64,000 nucleotides of DNA. It comes from a virus. The stretch spans positions 1-64,000 of IMG/VR virus record IMGVR_UViG_3300012685_000001. One strand, given 5' to 3'. Below the pieces are notes generated by a model. It saw only the letters and a program-made list of their open reading frames with translations, was not told where the DNA came from and did not search any database. This document shows positions 28,810 through 37,866 of this stretch, piece by piece (within the stretch, counting starts at the first letter, position 1; each line of letters starts with the position of its first letter). Both the position numbers and the translations under genes were made by a program.

Positions 28810-29847
28810 TTAGTTAGTACTTGCAATTACAACAGAGATGTCAGTGATAAGACCTAGACCCCAAATAGCGTACCACGCTAATGCATGTTCTCTTCCAAAA
28901 TCGAGAATTCCGCCATCGCGTAATTCAACAGGAAGTGAAATAGCATGTCCGAATGCATTGTCTCCAATGAAGATGGAATCATAACGGTTAGCTGCACCGT
29001 TACCAGTTGTAACACCACCAGTAGTTGTGTCAGTTGTCCAACCAGTTCCAGCTCCACCTACAACGTTACGTACCTGAGTTGTCTCGATAAATACGACATC
29101 GTTCAAACGTCCGATTTCTCCCAGCATAAAGTTACCTGGGGCTGCATACTTAGTCATCTCGATGAACTGAGGGTCGTTACGTAGCCAACGGCTCTGGTGA
29201 GGATGGACAAAACAGACATATGTCTCGCCTAAGCGGGGGACGTTTTTTGTCGCAAGTGTCTCGACTGCGTCATATACAGTCTGAGACGTCAGGTTGAAAT
29301 CACCTGTCATAGTGGCATTGGAGCTTCCAGGAGTTCCTACGTTGTAGTAAACCTGATTGTTAATTGCGCCAGTGTCCTTCTGGTATCCGAAGATCTGTGA
29401 AGAAGCCTGAAGCAAAGTGTTACGAGCACTTACGTCAAGGTAAGTAGCCATGTTACGGCCTAGAAGACGAGAAGCAGATGCCATTACGTCATCGAAGGAT
29501 GCGTTCAATAGAAGCTCAGAAACAGCTACAGCAAATCCCTGCTCAGCAACAGTGATACTGAACTGAGAAGCTGTAAGTGGAGCTGTCTGCATACGAATAC
29601 CTTCAACAAGCTGAGAAGCATTGCCTAGGTTGTTGTAACGCATAAAGTTAATAGTAAGACCTGGTGTAACTCCAAGTTCTGTCTTCTTAACTGCGAATTG
29701 CTCGAAGCGAAGAATAGGCATTGCTTGGAATAGAATTTCCTTTGACCAAATCGTTTGAATAGCTGGAGAAAGTGCAGAACTTCCACCAGGATAAGCTGTT
29801 GGAGCACCAGAGATATTCGGTGTGCCCGTAATTGCTGAACCAGCCAT
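28810..29847 (-). CDS. major capsid protein (HK97 fold)
   Basis: A 345-residue protein. FEQFAVKKTELGVTPGLTINFMRYN, then a central helix-rich region and the RLGETYVCFVHPHQSRWLRND section, all typical of HK97-like capsids of large actinophages. Preceded by scaffold and portal and followed by a terminator. Confidence 0.85.
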   Translation of the reverse strand: MAGSAITGTPNISGAPTAYPGGSSALSPAIQTIWSKEILFQAMPILRFEQFAVKKTELGVTPGLTINFMRYNNLGNASQLVEGIRMQTAPLTASQFSITVAEQGFAVAVSELLLNASFDDVMASASRLLGRNMATYLDVSARNTLLQASSQIFGYQKDTGAINNQVYYNVGTPGSSNATMTGDFNLTSQTVYDAVETLATKNVPRLGETYVCFVHPHQSRWLRNDPQFIEMTKYAAPGNFMLGEIGRLNDVVFIETTQVRNVVGGAGTGWTTDTTTGGVTTGNGAANRYDSIFIGDNAFGHAISLPVELRDGGILDFGREHALAWYAIWGLGLITDISVVIASTN

Positions 29848-29905
29848 ATTTAGTCCTTATCGATTATATGGGTTCGGGCACTAGCCGTACCCAGTGTGTT
29901 TAAGA
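29848..29905 (-). promoter_or_regulatory. stem-loop and TATAAT ahead of capsid gene
   Basis: The gap between scaffold and capsid holds an imperfect hairpin (GGGT..GGC, acta, GCC..ACCC in plus orientation) followed on the minus strand by TATAAT about 18 nt before the capsid ATG. No good -35 box. It could be a processing site or a weak promoter. Confidence 0.3.
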
Positions 29906-30790
29906 TTATCCGAGAATTCCGCGTTGTCTCGCTGCGTCATTTCTGGCAAGTCCCGATTCCTTACGGAACTCTGCGTACTCAGACATTGACATGTTATTAA
30001 TGTCTTCAGGTGTAAATGTCTTCTGACCCACAGCACCATCCAATGGTCCTAGGGCTGTAAATCCTGTAGGTGATACTCCACGCTGCTGAGCCATCTGCTG
30101 TTGTCTTGCTGCGGCAACTTCTGCTGCAATAGACTGAGTAGCTTCCTTTGCCTTTGCTATAGCGGTATCAATTTCTTCCTTGGAATTACCCTTGATAAAT
30201 CCGTGGAATTGAGGAGCGATATTCTCAACATTAGCTTGTAATTGTGAAGTAGTGTAATCTACAATCTCATTATATGCTCTTTCCTTGGCAGATAGAGCAC
30301 GTTCTTGTTCTCTCTCAAGTTGAAGAGTATTAAAGCGCTCTTCCCAAACATTATTAGTTTCCTGCAACTTCTTTTCAAGGAGTGCCTTTGCAGACATTTC
30401 CTCTTCCTTCTTAGCAGTTTCTGTTGCTAACTTTTCAGATTGCTTACGTTCGACTTCAGCAAGTTCCTGTGCCTTCTGATCCTGAATTTCTTGAAGTGTC
30501 TTCTGCGCGCCAGAGAACTGCGTCTTCAAAGATTCTATTTCAGTATAAAGCTTATCCTTTTCTTCCTTACGCGCCTTGGCAATATCTGCTTCAGTGAATA
30601 CTCTCTCACCTGTTGCACCATGCTGGAAGGCTGCTGGGGAAGCTGCTGGACTTTGAGCACCATTAGTAACTGGCTCTACTGATGTAGAACCTCCTTTGAT
30701 TGGATAGATAGGTGCGAACAAAACATTCTCGTTTGCACGACTCTTTCTCCAGCCTACAGGGTTGTTCTTAAAGGTATTTGGAATTGCCAT
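29906..30790 (-). CDS. capsid scaffold protein
   Basis: A 294-residue protein. Central residues 70-190 form a long Glu/Lys/Gln-rich coiled coil, as in scaffolds, followed by helical segments and a C-terminal hook. No protease motif seen. Sits between portal and capsid. Confidence 0.75.
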   Translation of the reverse strand: MAIPNTFKNNPVGWRKSRANENVLFAPIYPIKGGSTSVEPVTNGAQSPAASPAAFQHGATGERVFTEADIAKARKEEKDKLYTEIESLKTQFSGAQKTLQEIQDQKAQELAEVERKQSEKLATETAKKEEEMSAKALLEKKLQETNNVWEERFNTLQLEREQERALSAKERAYNEIVDYTTSQLQANVENIAPQFHGFIKGNSKEEIDTAIAKAKEATQSIAAEVAAARQQQMAQQRGVSPTGFTALGPLDGAVGQKTFTPEDINNMSMSEYAEFRKESGLARNDAARQRGILG

Positions 30791-30861
30791 TTTCTTATCT
30801 CCTAGAATTTAACTTGGTGTTTTCCGAATATATCCCGAATGAATTTACTTAAATGTGTTCA

Positions 30862-32568
30862 TTAATCGTCGGTTGGAAGCTGTCTGGTTCCTAGTTTTGT
30901 ACCATAAGCATTAACTACAGTTTCACGAAGGGCGTTCATAGAAGCCACTCCATCTAATTCCTGCAAGTCAATCTTATTGATTGTTCCTGGACCACCAGAA
31001 GGAGGAACAGGATTTCCTTCAGCGTTCTGCTGAGCCTGTACAGGCTCAGAAGTTCCATCAGGTTGTGGAATCATTCCCGTAAGTTCCTGGATCACAGAAT
31101 CGATCTGAGTTCTTAGCATACGAAGAGCACCATCTCTAACTGCATCCTCGTGCAATTCATCAAAGATTTCCTGAAGCTTTTCATCTGGGAACTGCTCACC
31201 CAGATCTTTCAATGCTCCTCTACGAGATTCAAGATCCATATTCATCATGGCTCCAATCTCATTGAGCTTTACCAACTTGTCCACTGGAAGTGGTGAAGGC
31301 CAGTCGATATCACTGAAATAAACAAGAGGATCTGTCGGATCAATTACGAAAGGCTGACCTTCTTGAATAATTCCTTCTGTATCTGGATTATACAAGGTAG
31401 CTTCAGGTTCAAAAATAAATAAAGTTTTTAATGCCAACTCATTTATCTTTTGTAGTCCCTTACCATATTGTATCTTCTTTAGCTCAAACTTTTGCATAAG
31501 AGGTAAAAATTGCATAGCAAGAGCTACACCAGAAGTATTTGAAATAGCTTGACTTTGACCTAGAGCAGTCTCAGGAACACCAGTCATTTCATGCATAGCA
31601 ATCTTGAGCATATTCAAGGCATCAAGGGGACCTTCTAGTTCCACACCATTTTCAAGGTTATGGATAGTCACGTCCTTATTTCCAATGGACCACACGCGGT
31701 TGGTTCCCTTCTCAAGCTGAGAGGGCTTCGCACCGATAACAACAGTAATGGGAGCTGCGTGATAATTCACAATGTCAGCAATGTCAGTAGCAGTCTCATT
31801 GTACTGACGATTAAGACTGATCAGATTCTGCACATCAGACATTCCCCAAGGAGATCCGGAAGCAGGGTGGTTAGCAATATGCACGATAGGAATAACTCCT
31901 AGTGCATTAGGACGCTCATCAATCAACTCATCATTTACATACTCACGAATAATATCAGAGCGAATAAGTTCGGTGTAAGTATATACCGATCTAGTACCTT
32001 CTGTATTAGTTCCCCAGAAACGATACTTAAGTTTGAATTCTAAAAGTCTGTCCCTGTCATGAGGATGCCATGTAGGAAAACAATAAGCAGAGTTAAGAGG
32101 GAGGATACGTACTCGTCCAGCATGATTGTTGCTTGCTTCATCAACCCATGCAGATTCATAAGCCACCTTAACGAACGAATCTCCAGAGACACCCCCTTGC
32201 TGACCCATCTCCCAAGTAACGGCCTTCATGTTGTTATCCATCTGCCAAATTCTCTTCAGCAGTGCGGGAACAATGTGGTCGTACTCTTTGACAGTGTCAA
32301 AGGAAATGCCTCTGGAGAAACAGAAGCTATTTATATAGTCGGCAAAAGCCTGCACGTAATTGAAAGTAAGTTGTGGATCACCGAACTCACGACGAGTTCC
32401 CCAGTGATGACCTAGATACCATGCCCAGTATTCTGCATATCTATTAAGACGTGGACCATGCATTTCAAACTCTTCATCAGAAAGTTCGACCAGACCTAGT
32501 GGCGAAATCGCAATAGCTAGATCTGATGCTGCGGCTCTCATTGACGGAGAGTAGAAAGTCATTGACAT
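30862..32568 (-). CDS. portal protein
   Basis: A 568-residue protein with portal features: RYAEYWAWYLGHHW near the N-terminus, NLISLNRQYNETATDIADIVNYHAAP, MTGVPETALGQSQAISNTSGVALAMQF and a helical C-terminal domain. It forms the dodecameric DNA channel. Upstream of scaffold. Confidence 0.9.
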   Translation of the reverse strand: MSMTFYSPSMRAAASDLAIAISPLGLVELSDEEFEMHGPRLNRYAEYWAWYLGHHWGTRREFGDPQLTFNYVQAFADYINSFCFSRGISFDTVKEYDHIVPALLKRIWQMDNNMKAVTWEMGQQGGVSGDSFVKVAYESAWVDEASNNHAGRVRILPLNSAYCFPTWHPHDRDRLLEFKLKYRFWGTNTEGTRSVYTYTELIRSDIIREYVNDELIDERPNALGVIPIVHIANHPASGSPWGMSDVQNLISLNRQYNETATDIADIVNYHAAPITVVIGAKPSQLEKGTNRVWSIGNKDVTIHNLENGVELEGPLDALNMLKIAMHEMTGVPETALGQSQAISNTSGVALAMQFLPLMQKFELKKIQYGKGLQKINELALKTLFIFEPEATLYNPDTEGIIQEGQPFVIDPTDPLVYFSDIDWPSPLPVDKLVKLNEIGAMMNMDLESRRGALKDLGEQFPDEKLQEIFDELHEDAVRDGALRMLRTQIDSVIQELTGMIPQPDGTSEPVQAQQNAEGNPVPPSGGPGTINKIDLQELDGVASMNALRETVVNAYGTKLGTRQLPTDD

Positions 32569-32626
32569 TTAAGTACCTTATTCTTCGAATTAATATCTCT
32601 ATGCGTATAGGGTATCACAAACTTAG

Positions 32627-32959
32627 TTAATTCTGATCTCCAATAACAGTTATATAGATAACATGTCCTGCACCCACTGTTGTAATTCCTAAAAGACCTA
32701 ATACGGCAACAGTGGATTGATAGGCCACACCACCAACAGAAGTCGTGCTCAAGGAAGATACAGCAACTTGAATTGCGTTGGACAAGGTGTTATTAGTCGC
32801 TAAGGAACTAGCTTGTACGCCATGTACGTGAGTAAGACCTGCATTGGAAATGTCTACAGTGAATGTACCGTTTGACGCTGTGGTTGCTGTAGTGTGTACC
32901 AGCATTGGACTTTGCGTCAGGTTTCCAGATTCATCTTCTACAAAGAAATCAAAAGGCAT
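32627..32959 (-). CDS. hypothetical virion-type protein
   Basis: A 110-residue Thr/Ser/Val-rich beta protein between the fibre-like gene and portal. Composition suggests a small surface or decoration protein. No family recognised. Confidence 0.5.
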   Translation of the reverse strand: MPFDFFVEDESGNLTQSPMLVHTTATTASNGTFTVDISNAGLTHVHGVQASSLATNNTLSNAIQVAVSSLSTTSVGGVAYQSTVAVLGLLGITTVGAGHVIYITVIGDQN

Positions 32960-32971
32960 GTTAACTCCATT

Positions 32972-35569
32972 TTAAGGGTTAGCGAATCTAGCTACTGTAA
33001 AGAACTGAGCTTGTCCAGTGTTATTAAGAGTAGTGGCATTCTTTACTGATGTGATATAACCAATAAGTGTTGCCTGACTACCAATAAGATCTGGATTAGG
33101 AAGGTAAACTTCCTGACCAATAGCAGCATTGGCAGCAGCTAGGTTGGAATATAAAACCTGTCCGTACTGGATAACAATCTGAGTTCCAGCAATACCTGTA
33201 GGAAGTAGCCATACTCTATGGATGGCTGCGTTGGCATTAGCCCCTAGAGCTGTAATAGTTCCACCAACATCATAGTTAGCTACATCAAGAGTAGTACGAG
33301 TAGCAGACTGTGAGTTAGTATTCTGCGTTACATATCTAAATGTAGCACTGCTCTCTACAGGGTTACCAACTAGATTAGGTGTCTGTACACCACCATTAGC
33401 ATAGTTATACCCTGCCGCAAGTTGCGTACCTACTGCCTTAGAGATATTTAAGTTAGCACCATTTGCAGAAACTCTATTCCCTGATACAGAGAAAGAGCCC
33501 ATATTTAGGAAGATACCCCATAGAGTATCTGTGTCATATGGCAGCAGAACAGGGGCGGATAGTACGTTGTACAAGTTACCTGTACCTGTGGTTCCCCATG
33601 TTGTCCCCAGAAGAATATTGGCTCTACGCTGGAGACCTGTTAGCGGAGTAGTCTGAGACAAAATAGTTCCAGAACTATTTGCATACCAGTAATTAACTGA
33701 CTGAGAAAGCTGTCCACCAGAAAGAGTGACTGTCTGAGCATTAATAGTTATTGGCGTAATTATAGGAACAGTAGGAGTGGTGTGATAATCAACCACATAA
33801 CCACTGGCAGCAGTGATATCGAAAGCATTCAAAATGCCACCATTTTGTGTCATTACTCCACCGGAATAAATACCAGAGCTAGCAAAGGTTGGCAAAATAT
33901 TCCATGCTGATGCTGAAGAAGATGTAGCTGTAGGACTACTACCATAAGCAGCTGTGCCTGTTATAGCTACTCCATTAATCTTTGCCACAGTTGGATTAGG
34001 TAATGTTCCTGAAAGATCTCCAGCTACTGTCGGATTCTGCCATGAAGCAGCAGAAGTTGAATTGGCAGAGATTATCTGACCAGATGCAGGAGTTCCTGTA
34101 ATGGTAATTCCATTAACCTTAGCTACTGTAGGAGCTGGATATGATCCTGAAAGATCTCCAGTAGCCAGACCATTCGGAGGTAAAGTTGTTGGTAGCTGTC
34201 CAAACGCAATAGCGTCAGTTGCCAGAGTTGCATTTGCAAGACTTGTGATCTTCTGACTTCCCATATTTACGGATGCTGTAGGAGCAGTCATTTGATCTAG
34301 TCTATTAGTGCGAACCACTGACTGAACATTTGCAGTATTGGACAGAGTAGGAGCTGGATATGTTCCAGTTAGATCTCCAGTGGCAGCACCATTAGGTGGC
34401 AGTGTTGCAGGGATCTGCCCGAATGCCGCGCTATCTGTAGCTGCTGTTCCATTAGCAAGAGAAGTTAATTTCTGGCTATTCATAGGTACTGAGGTAGTAG
34501 GAACATTGATCTGGTTCAGAGTGGGCATTGCGTGAATATGCCCTGCATCCGCTACAGAACCTACAGCACCTGCTGACTGTGTTCCCAAAGGCGCTATATT
34601 GCCTCCTGTGGAATTAATATTCGCAGTGGCAGAGTTTCCTAGGGCAAGAGTTGTTCGTGCCCCAGCGGCCGTTGTAGCGGCTACTCCACCCTGTGCCAAC
34701 GGTAATGGTGAAACTAGATGAGTAGCTATAACTGTAGGAAGTACCGCAGTTCCACCTAAGTCATTAGCCAACTCAACAACACCTTGGATAGAAGTGGTAG
34801 CTGGAGGCAGATTGCTTGGGTCAACCGGAGTTGCCAGACTAATGGTATTTCCTGCAAGGCCTAAACCTATACCAACATTAATCAATCCAGGAGATGTGAA
34901 CTGGGTCCAATTGACTGCTGTAGTTCCTACAACATACGGAGGAGTTCCGACTACTACCCAACCAGAACCGGTATTCGTTGTTCCGTGATTAATAAATGCC
35001 GCAGCCGCAGAAAATTCTGCCGCCTGATCCATATCAGTGGCACGAGTAAGAATATAAGCAATACCTACAGTTCCTAGGGTGGTCAAAGTATAGATACCAT
35101 TATTGGCTGGCAGTACTTCATTTTTAACCATAATTCGGTCGTTTAATAAAACAGTATAGCCATCAATAATAAGAGCACCCAAAGTTGTAGCAGTAAGGGT
35201 AGCTCCTACACCCAATGTGCCATTGGCATATGTGTTAGTTGGAAGAGCTACAGTTGTTCCTACAGCTACAGAGTTCTTTACTGCTATACCAGCGGAGATA
35301 CCATCAGCATATCCTTTAGAAGCAGCATCTCCGCTACTACTAGGAGTAGGTACAATAACGCGGTCAGTAAAAGTTTTAATCCCAGAAACATTCTGATCAG
35401 TTGTCAGATCTACATAATTTTGTGTAATGCTACCTGTTCCACCCTGTAAAACAGGTAGTGGGGCAGTTAGATTTGTAGACTTAACTGTTGGTGAGGGATA
35501 AGCACCTACAAGATCACCACTTGCAGAACCTGTAGGACTACCTCCGCCAAAACTACCTCTGGTAGACAT
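32972..35569 (-). CDS. fibre-like protein with GDLSGSYPAPTV repeats
   Basis: An 865-residue protein. Repeats of the type GDLTGTYPAPT / GDLSGSYPAPTV occur near residues 20, 430, 500 and 540, with SVNMGSQKITSLANATLATDA units between them. Both are classic phage fibre repeats. The C-terminal 300 residues look like a globular tip. ATG at 35569 overlaps the upstream stop (TAATG), so I prefer it to an in-frame start 30 nt earlier. It sits among head genes, which raises the possibility of a head fibre. Confidence 0.7.
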   Translation of the reverse strand: MSTRGSFGGGSPTGSASGDLVGAYPSPTVKSTNLTAPLPVLQGGTGSITQNYVDLTTDQNVSGIKTFTDRVIVPTPSSSGDAASKGYADGISAGIAVKNSVAVGTTVALPTNTYANGTLGVGATLTATTLGALIIDGYTVLLNDRIMVKNEVLPANNGIYTLTTLGTVGIAYILTRATDMDQAAEFSAAAAFINHGTTNTGSGWVVVGTPPYVVGTTAVNWTQFTSPGLINVGIGLGLAGNTISLATPVDPSNLPPATTSIQGVVELANDLGGTAVLPTVIATHLVSPLPLAQGGVAATTAAGARTTLALGNSATANINSTGGNIAPLGTQSAGAVGSVADAGHIHAMPTLNQINVPTTSVPMNSQKLTSLANGTAATDSAAFGQIPATLPPNGAATGDLTGTYPAPTLSNTANVQSVVRTNRLDQMTAPTASVNMGSQKITSLANATLATDAIAFGQLPTTLPPNGLATGDLSGSYPAPTVAKVNGITITGTPASGQIISANSTSAASWQNPTVAGDLSGTLPNPTVAKINGVAITGTAAYGSSPTATSSSASAWNILPTFASSGIYSGGVMTQNGGILNAFDITAASGYVVDYHTTPTVPIITPITINAQTVTLSGGQLSQSVNYWYANSSGTILSQTTPLTGLQRRANILLGTTWGTTGTGNLYNVLSAPVLLPYDTDTLWGIFLNMGSFSVSGNRVSANGANLNISKAVGTQLAAGYNYANGGVQTPNLVGNPVESSATFRYVTQNTNSQSATRTTLDVANYDVGGTITALGANANAAIHRVWLLPTGIAGTQIVIQYGQVLYSNLAAANAAIGQEVYLPNPDLIGSQATLIGYITSVKNATTLNNTGQAQFFTVARFANP

Positions 35570-35868
35570 TAGACACCAGCTTGAATTGTAAATGTACAAG
35601 CTGTTGCTGTAAGAAGTCTTACTTCGGTATTTGATGTAATCCCAGTCGCAATCTCCGGTGGAAGTTTAGGATTATTAACAGCGATAAAACTTTGTGCTGG
35701 AACGAAGAAGCATTCGTCTCCACCAATTGTTGGATCTACTCCGTCAAAACGAGCCCACATATCTGCGGAACCACGGTTGACTACTTCGATAGGTCTATAC
35801 CACGATGTAAACGTAACTGTAGTAACGACATTACTCACAGTAGTTCCACTGGTGATGTGAATAGCCAT
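35569..35868 (-). CDS. small surface-type protein, paralogue A
   Basis: A 99-residue beta protein. Shares the layout SGT.V......V.F..W...I.V.NRG....W.R.DG, a PxQ segment, then TEVRLLTATACTFTIQ, with the genes at 35947 and 36450. Probably a capsid decoration or fibre-linked protein. Confidence 0.55.
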   Translation of the reverse strand: MAIHITSGTTVSNVVTTVTFTSWYRPIEVVNRGSADMWARFDGVDPTIGGDECFFVPAQSFIAVNNPKLPPEIATGITSNTEVRLLTATACTFTIQAGV

Positions 35869-35946
35869 AAGGCTCTCCCAAAATTGTGGGGGATGGATAG
35901 AGGAGAGTCCAAATAATGGGTCTAATTAATTTCTGATAGTTTCTCG

Positions 35947-36249
35947 TTAAGAACAATATATCGTGAAAGGAACAGCAGTATCAGAAATAAGTTGAATACT
36001 GGTTCCGCTAATCACGCGAGTAATGGGTTCTTGTGTCAGAATCCCATTAGGAAAAGTCATAGCCTGTCCTGGAAGAACAGGAAGATTGTCATCAGCAAGA
36101 ATTACTGGAGCTGTTCCATCCGTACGTAACCAGATTGTTCCAGTAGTTCCACGATGTATAACAGTAATATTTGCAAAATACTGTGGAAAATCAACAGGTG
36201 TTGCTGTATCTATAACCAAAGTACCCGAGTGCGCTCTGCTCGCAGCCAT
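35947..36249 (-). CDS. small surface-type protein, paralogue B
   Basis: A 100-residue protein: SGTLVIDTATPVDF...ITVIHRGTTGTIWLRTDG, LPGQAMTF, SIQLISDTAVPFTIYCS. Same layout as its two neighbours, so it is part of a tandem family. Function inferred only from location among head genes. Confidence 0.55.
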   Translation of the reverse strand: MAASRAHSGTLVIDTATPVDFPQYFANITVIHRGTTGTIWLRTDGTAPVILADDNLPVLPGQAMTFPNGILTQEPITRVISGTSIQLISDTAVPFTIYCS

Positions 36250-36256
36250 ACTATTC

Positions 36257-36439
36257 CTATCTCATATCGACTACTGAAGCAGTCTGGTCTACTGGATACT
36301 GTTCTTGGATATCACTGATTGATGGTAGTTTTCCACCACTGTATTGAAAATTATGTCCGGAGATACCAGTTATTAGCTCAACTGGCTCTCCGGACAATTC
36401 AGTATAAGCAGCTTTACGTCTGTCATAGAAGACTGTCAC
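36257..36439 (-). CDS. hypothetical protein
   Basis: A 60-residue protein between the paralogous surface proteins; starts MTVFYDRRKAAY. Tight spacing on both sides supports it being real. Unknown function. Confidence 0.45.
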   Translation of the reverse strand: MTVFYDRRKAAYTELSGEPVELITGISGHNFQYSGGKLPSISDIQEQYPVDQTASVVDMR

Positions 36440-36449
36440 TGCTTACTCC

Positions 36450-36839
36450 TTAACTATAAACTGGAAGTGTTCCAGGATCTTCAGCCAGATCGACACTGAA
36501 CGGAGCAGCTAGATCAGAAATTACAGAAACCTTTGATCCATAAGCAGTAAATGCTGTGGAAGCAGAAGGATCTGTAGCTAGAGGAGTAGTTGTAGAAAGG
36601 GCAGGGCGAGGGAAGTTGTTCTTAACTGCAACACTCACAGAACCACTGGCAGGAATTCTTACAGAAGCTGTGTCGTTACCATTAACGGTAGCAGTTGTTC
36701 CATCAGTAGTTACAGAAAGAGTTCCAGCCACGGTGCTAGGAGCGGTAGCAGTAACAATAATATACTTCTCCCAGCCAGTTAAAACAGCAGGAGTAGCTGT
36801 GCTGGCTACTAGGGTTCCGCCAATTGCGTGTACGGCCAT
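36450..36839 (-). CDS. small surface-type protein, paralogue C
   Basis: A 129-residue protein with the same order of motifs as paralogues A and B (GGTLVASTATPAVLTGWEKYIIV, LSVTTDGTTA, VSVISDLAAPFSVDL), with a longer central loop. Third member of the tandem family. Confidence 0.55.
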   Translation of the reverse strand: MAVHAIGGTLVASTATPAVLTGWEKYIIVTATAPSTVAGTLSVTTDGTTATVNGNDTASVRIPASGSVSVAVKNNFPRPALSTTTPLATDPSASTAFTAYGSKVSVISDLAAPFSVDLAEDPGTLPVYS

Positions 36840-36871
36840 AATTCACGTCCAAAATAATAAAGGGATAGTTA

Positions 36872-37144
36872 TTAAGAGATGGCCTTATCCACTGCGTCAT
36901 CAGCAGCATCAACAGCCTGTACCGCTACGTCTACATCAGAACGTAGGGTATCTGCAATAGCTTCTACATGAGAAGCAGCAGCATGAATGTCAGTAGAGAT
37001 AGCATGCTTTAGACCATCAGCTACCTGAGCTTGATGAACTCTATTGAATACTGCCTCCAACTTTAGAACAAGTGCGTGAAGATCTCCTTCAGCCTTATCC
37101 TTCAAGGCAGTAAACTTTGCCTCTAGTTCGTTAACAAAAGTCAT
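36872..37144 (-). CDS. hypothetical helical protein
   Basis: A 90-residue protein that appears wholly alpha-helical, Ala/Val/Asp/His-rich with heptad-like repeats. May form a bundle. Unknown function; located beside the Acb2-like gene. Confidence 0.5.
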   Translation of the reverse strand: MTFVNELEAKFTALKDKAEGDLHALVLKLEAVFNRVHQAQVADGLKHAISTDIHAAASHVEAIADTLRSDVDVAVQAVDAADDAVDKAIS

Positions 37145-37153
37145 TTTAATTCC

Positions 37154-37360
37154 TTAGTGTCTAGCCACAGCGGCATTAAACCACATGACTGTTTGATCCA
37201 AATTAGTAAGAGCCAATGACTTCTCTCGGCTTTCAGGAGCATTCTCATCCATCCATAATGCCAATTCTAAAGCCTTGGCTCGCATCGCTTCATAAGTAGC
37301 TGCGGTTATCGAAGTCGATGGATGAAAAGTAAATCTGTTCCATAAATCTGCGTGATCCAT
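37154..37360 (-). CDS. Acb2-like cyclic-nucleotide sponge (anti-CBASS/Thoeris)
   Basis: A 68-residue helical-hairpin protein. NRFTFHP at the N-terminus, YEAMRAKALELA in helix 1, and SREKSLALTNLDQTVMWFNA in helix 2 match the signature I know for the Acb2/Tad1-type hairpin family. Acb2 forms hexamers that sequester cyclic di- and trinucleotides made by CBASS and so blocks the defence effector. It is in the late head region between small structural genes, as often seen in actinophages. Confidence 0.75.
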   Translation of the reverse strand: MDHADLWNRFTFHPSTSITAATYEAMRAKALELALWMDENAPESREKSLALTNLDQTVMWFNAAVARH

Positions 37361-37382
37361 TTAATATTCCTTTATAAATTTC

Positions 37383-37820
37383 TTAGTCCGTAATTACAGC
37401 TGCATGTAGTCTTTCATAACGTCCACCACTACGATTTACTTCTTCAAATCTACGTGCGGAAGTAGCATCTACATGTACTCCGTGCATAAACTCTCCAGTC
37501 ATACTTGCAGAATCCAGCCAAGCGGCAGAACCAACATGTGCACGAGCTGCCATTGTTTCCTCTGCTGTCTTGATAAACACAGGCTTATTGTGATTAGGAC
37601 GTCCAGGTGCAGTTACATAACCCTGCATAGCTCCAAGTTGGAAACCACTAGGAACGTCAGTATCTGTCGCCAGACCTTCCTCAAAGCGCAAAGGTCCACG
37701 ACGCTCTGAATTAGTTGCACTCTTGGCTTCGTAATTAACTGCGCCACGATCTCTTTCTGGGAAAGTAGGATTTGGGGCAAGTTGAACGTTGCTTCCTGCT
37801 TCCTTATACATATCTGCCAT
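37383..37820 (-). CDS. hypothetical protein after terminase
   Basis: A 145-residue protein with many charged residues and no clear fold. Directly downstream of the terminase and likely transcribed with it. Could be a head-associated protein. Confidence 0.5.
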   Translation of the reverse strand: MADMYKEAGSNVQLAPNPTFPERDRGAVNYEAKSATNSERRGPLRFEEGLATDTDVPSGFQLGAMQGYVTAPGRPNHNKPVFIKTAEETMAARAHVGSAAWLDSASMTGEFMHGVHVDATSARRFEEVNRSGGRYERLHAAVITD

Positions 37821-37866
37821 ATTAATTTCCTTAAGTTAAAACACTAGTGTTAATTAATGATATCAG

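Noticed and set aside
28945-29184. Plus-strand Cys/Ser-rich frame
   Set aside because: Shadow of the major capsid gene.
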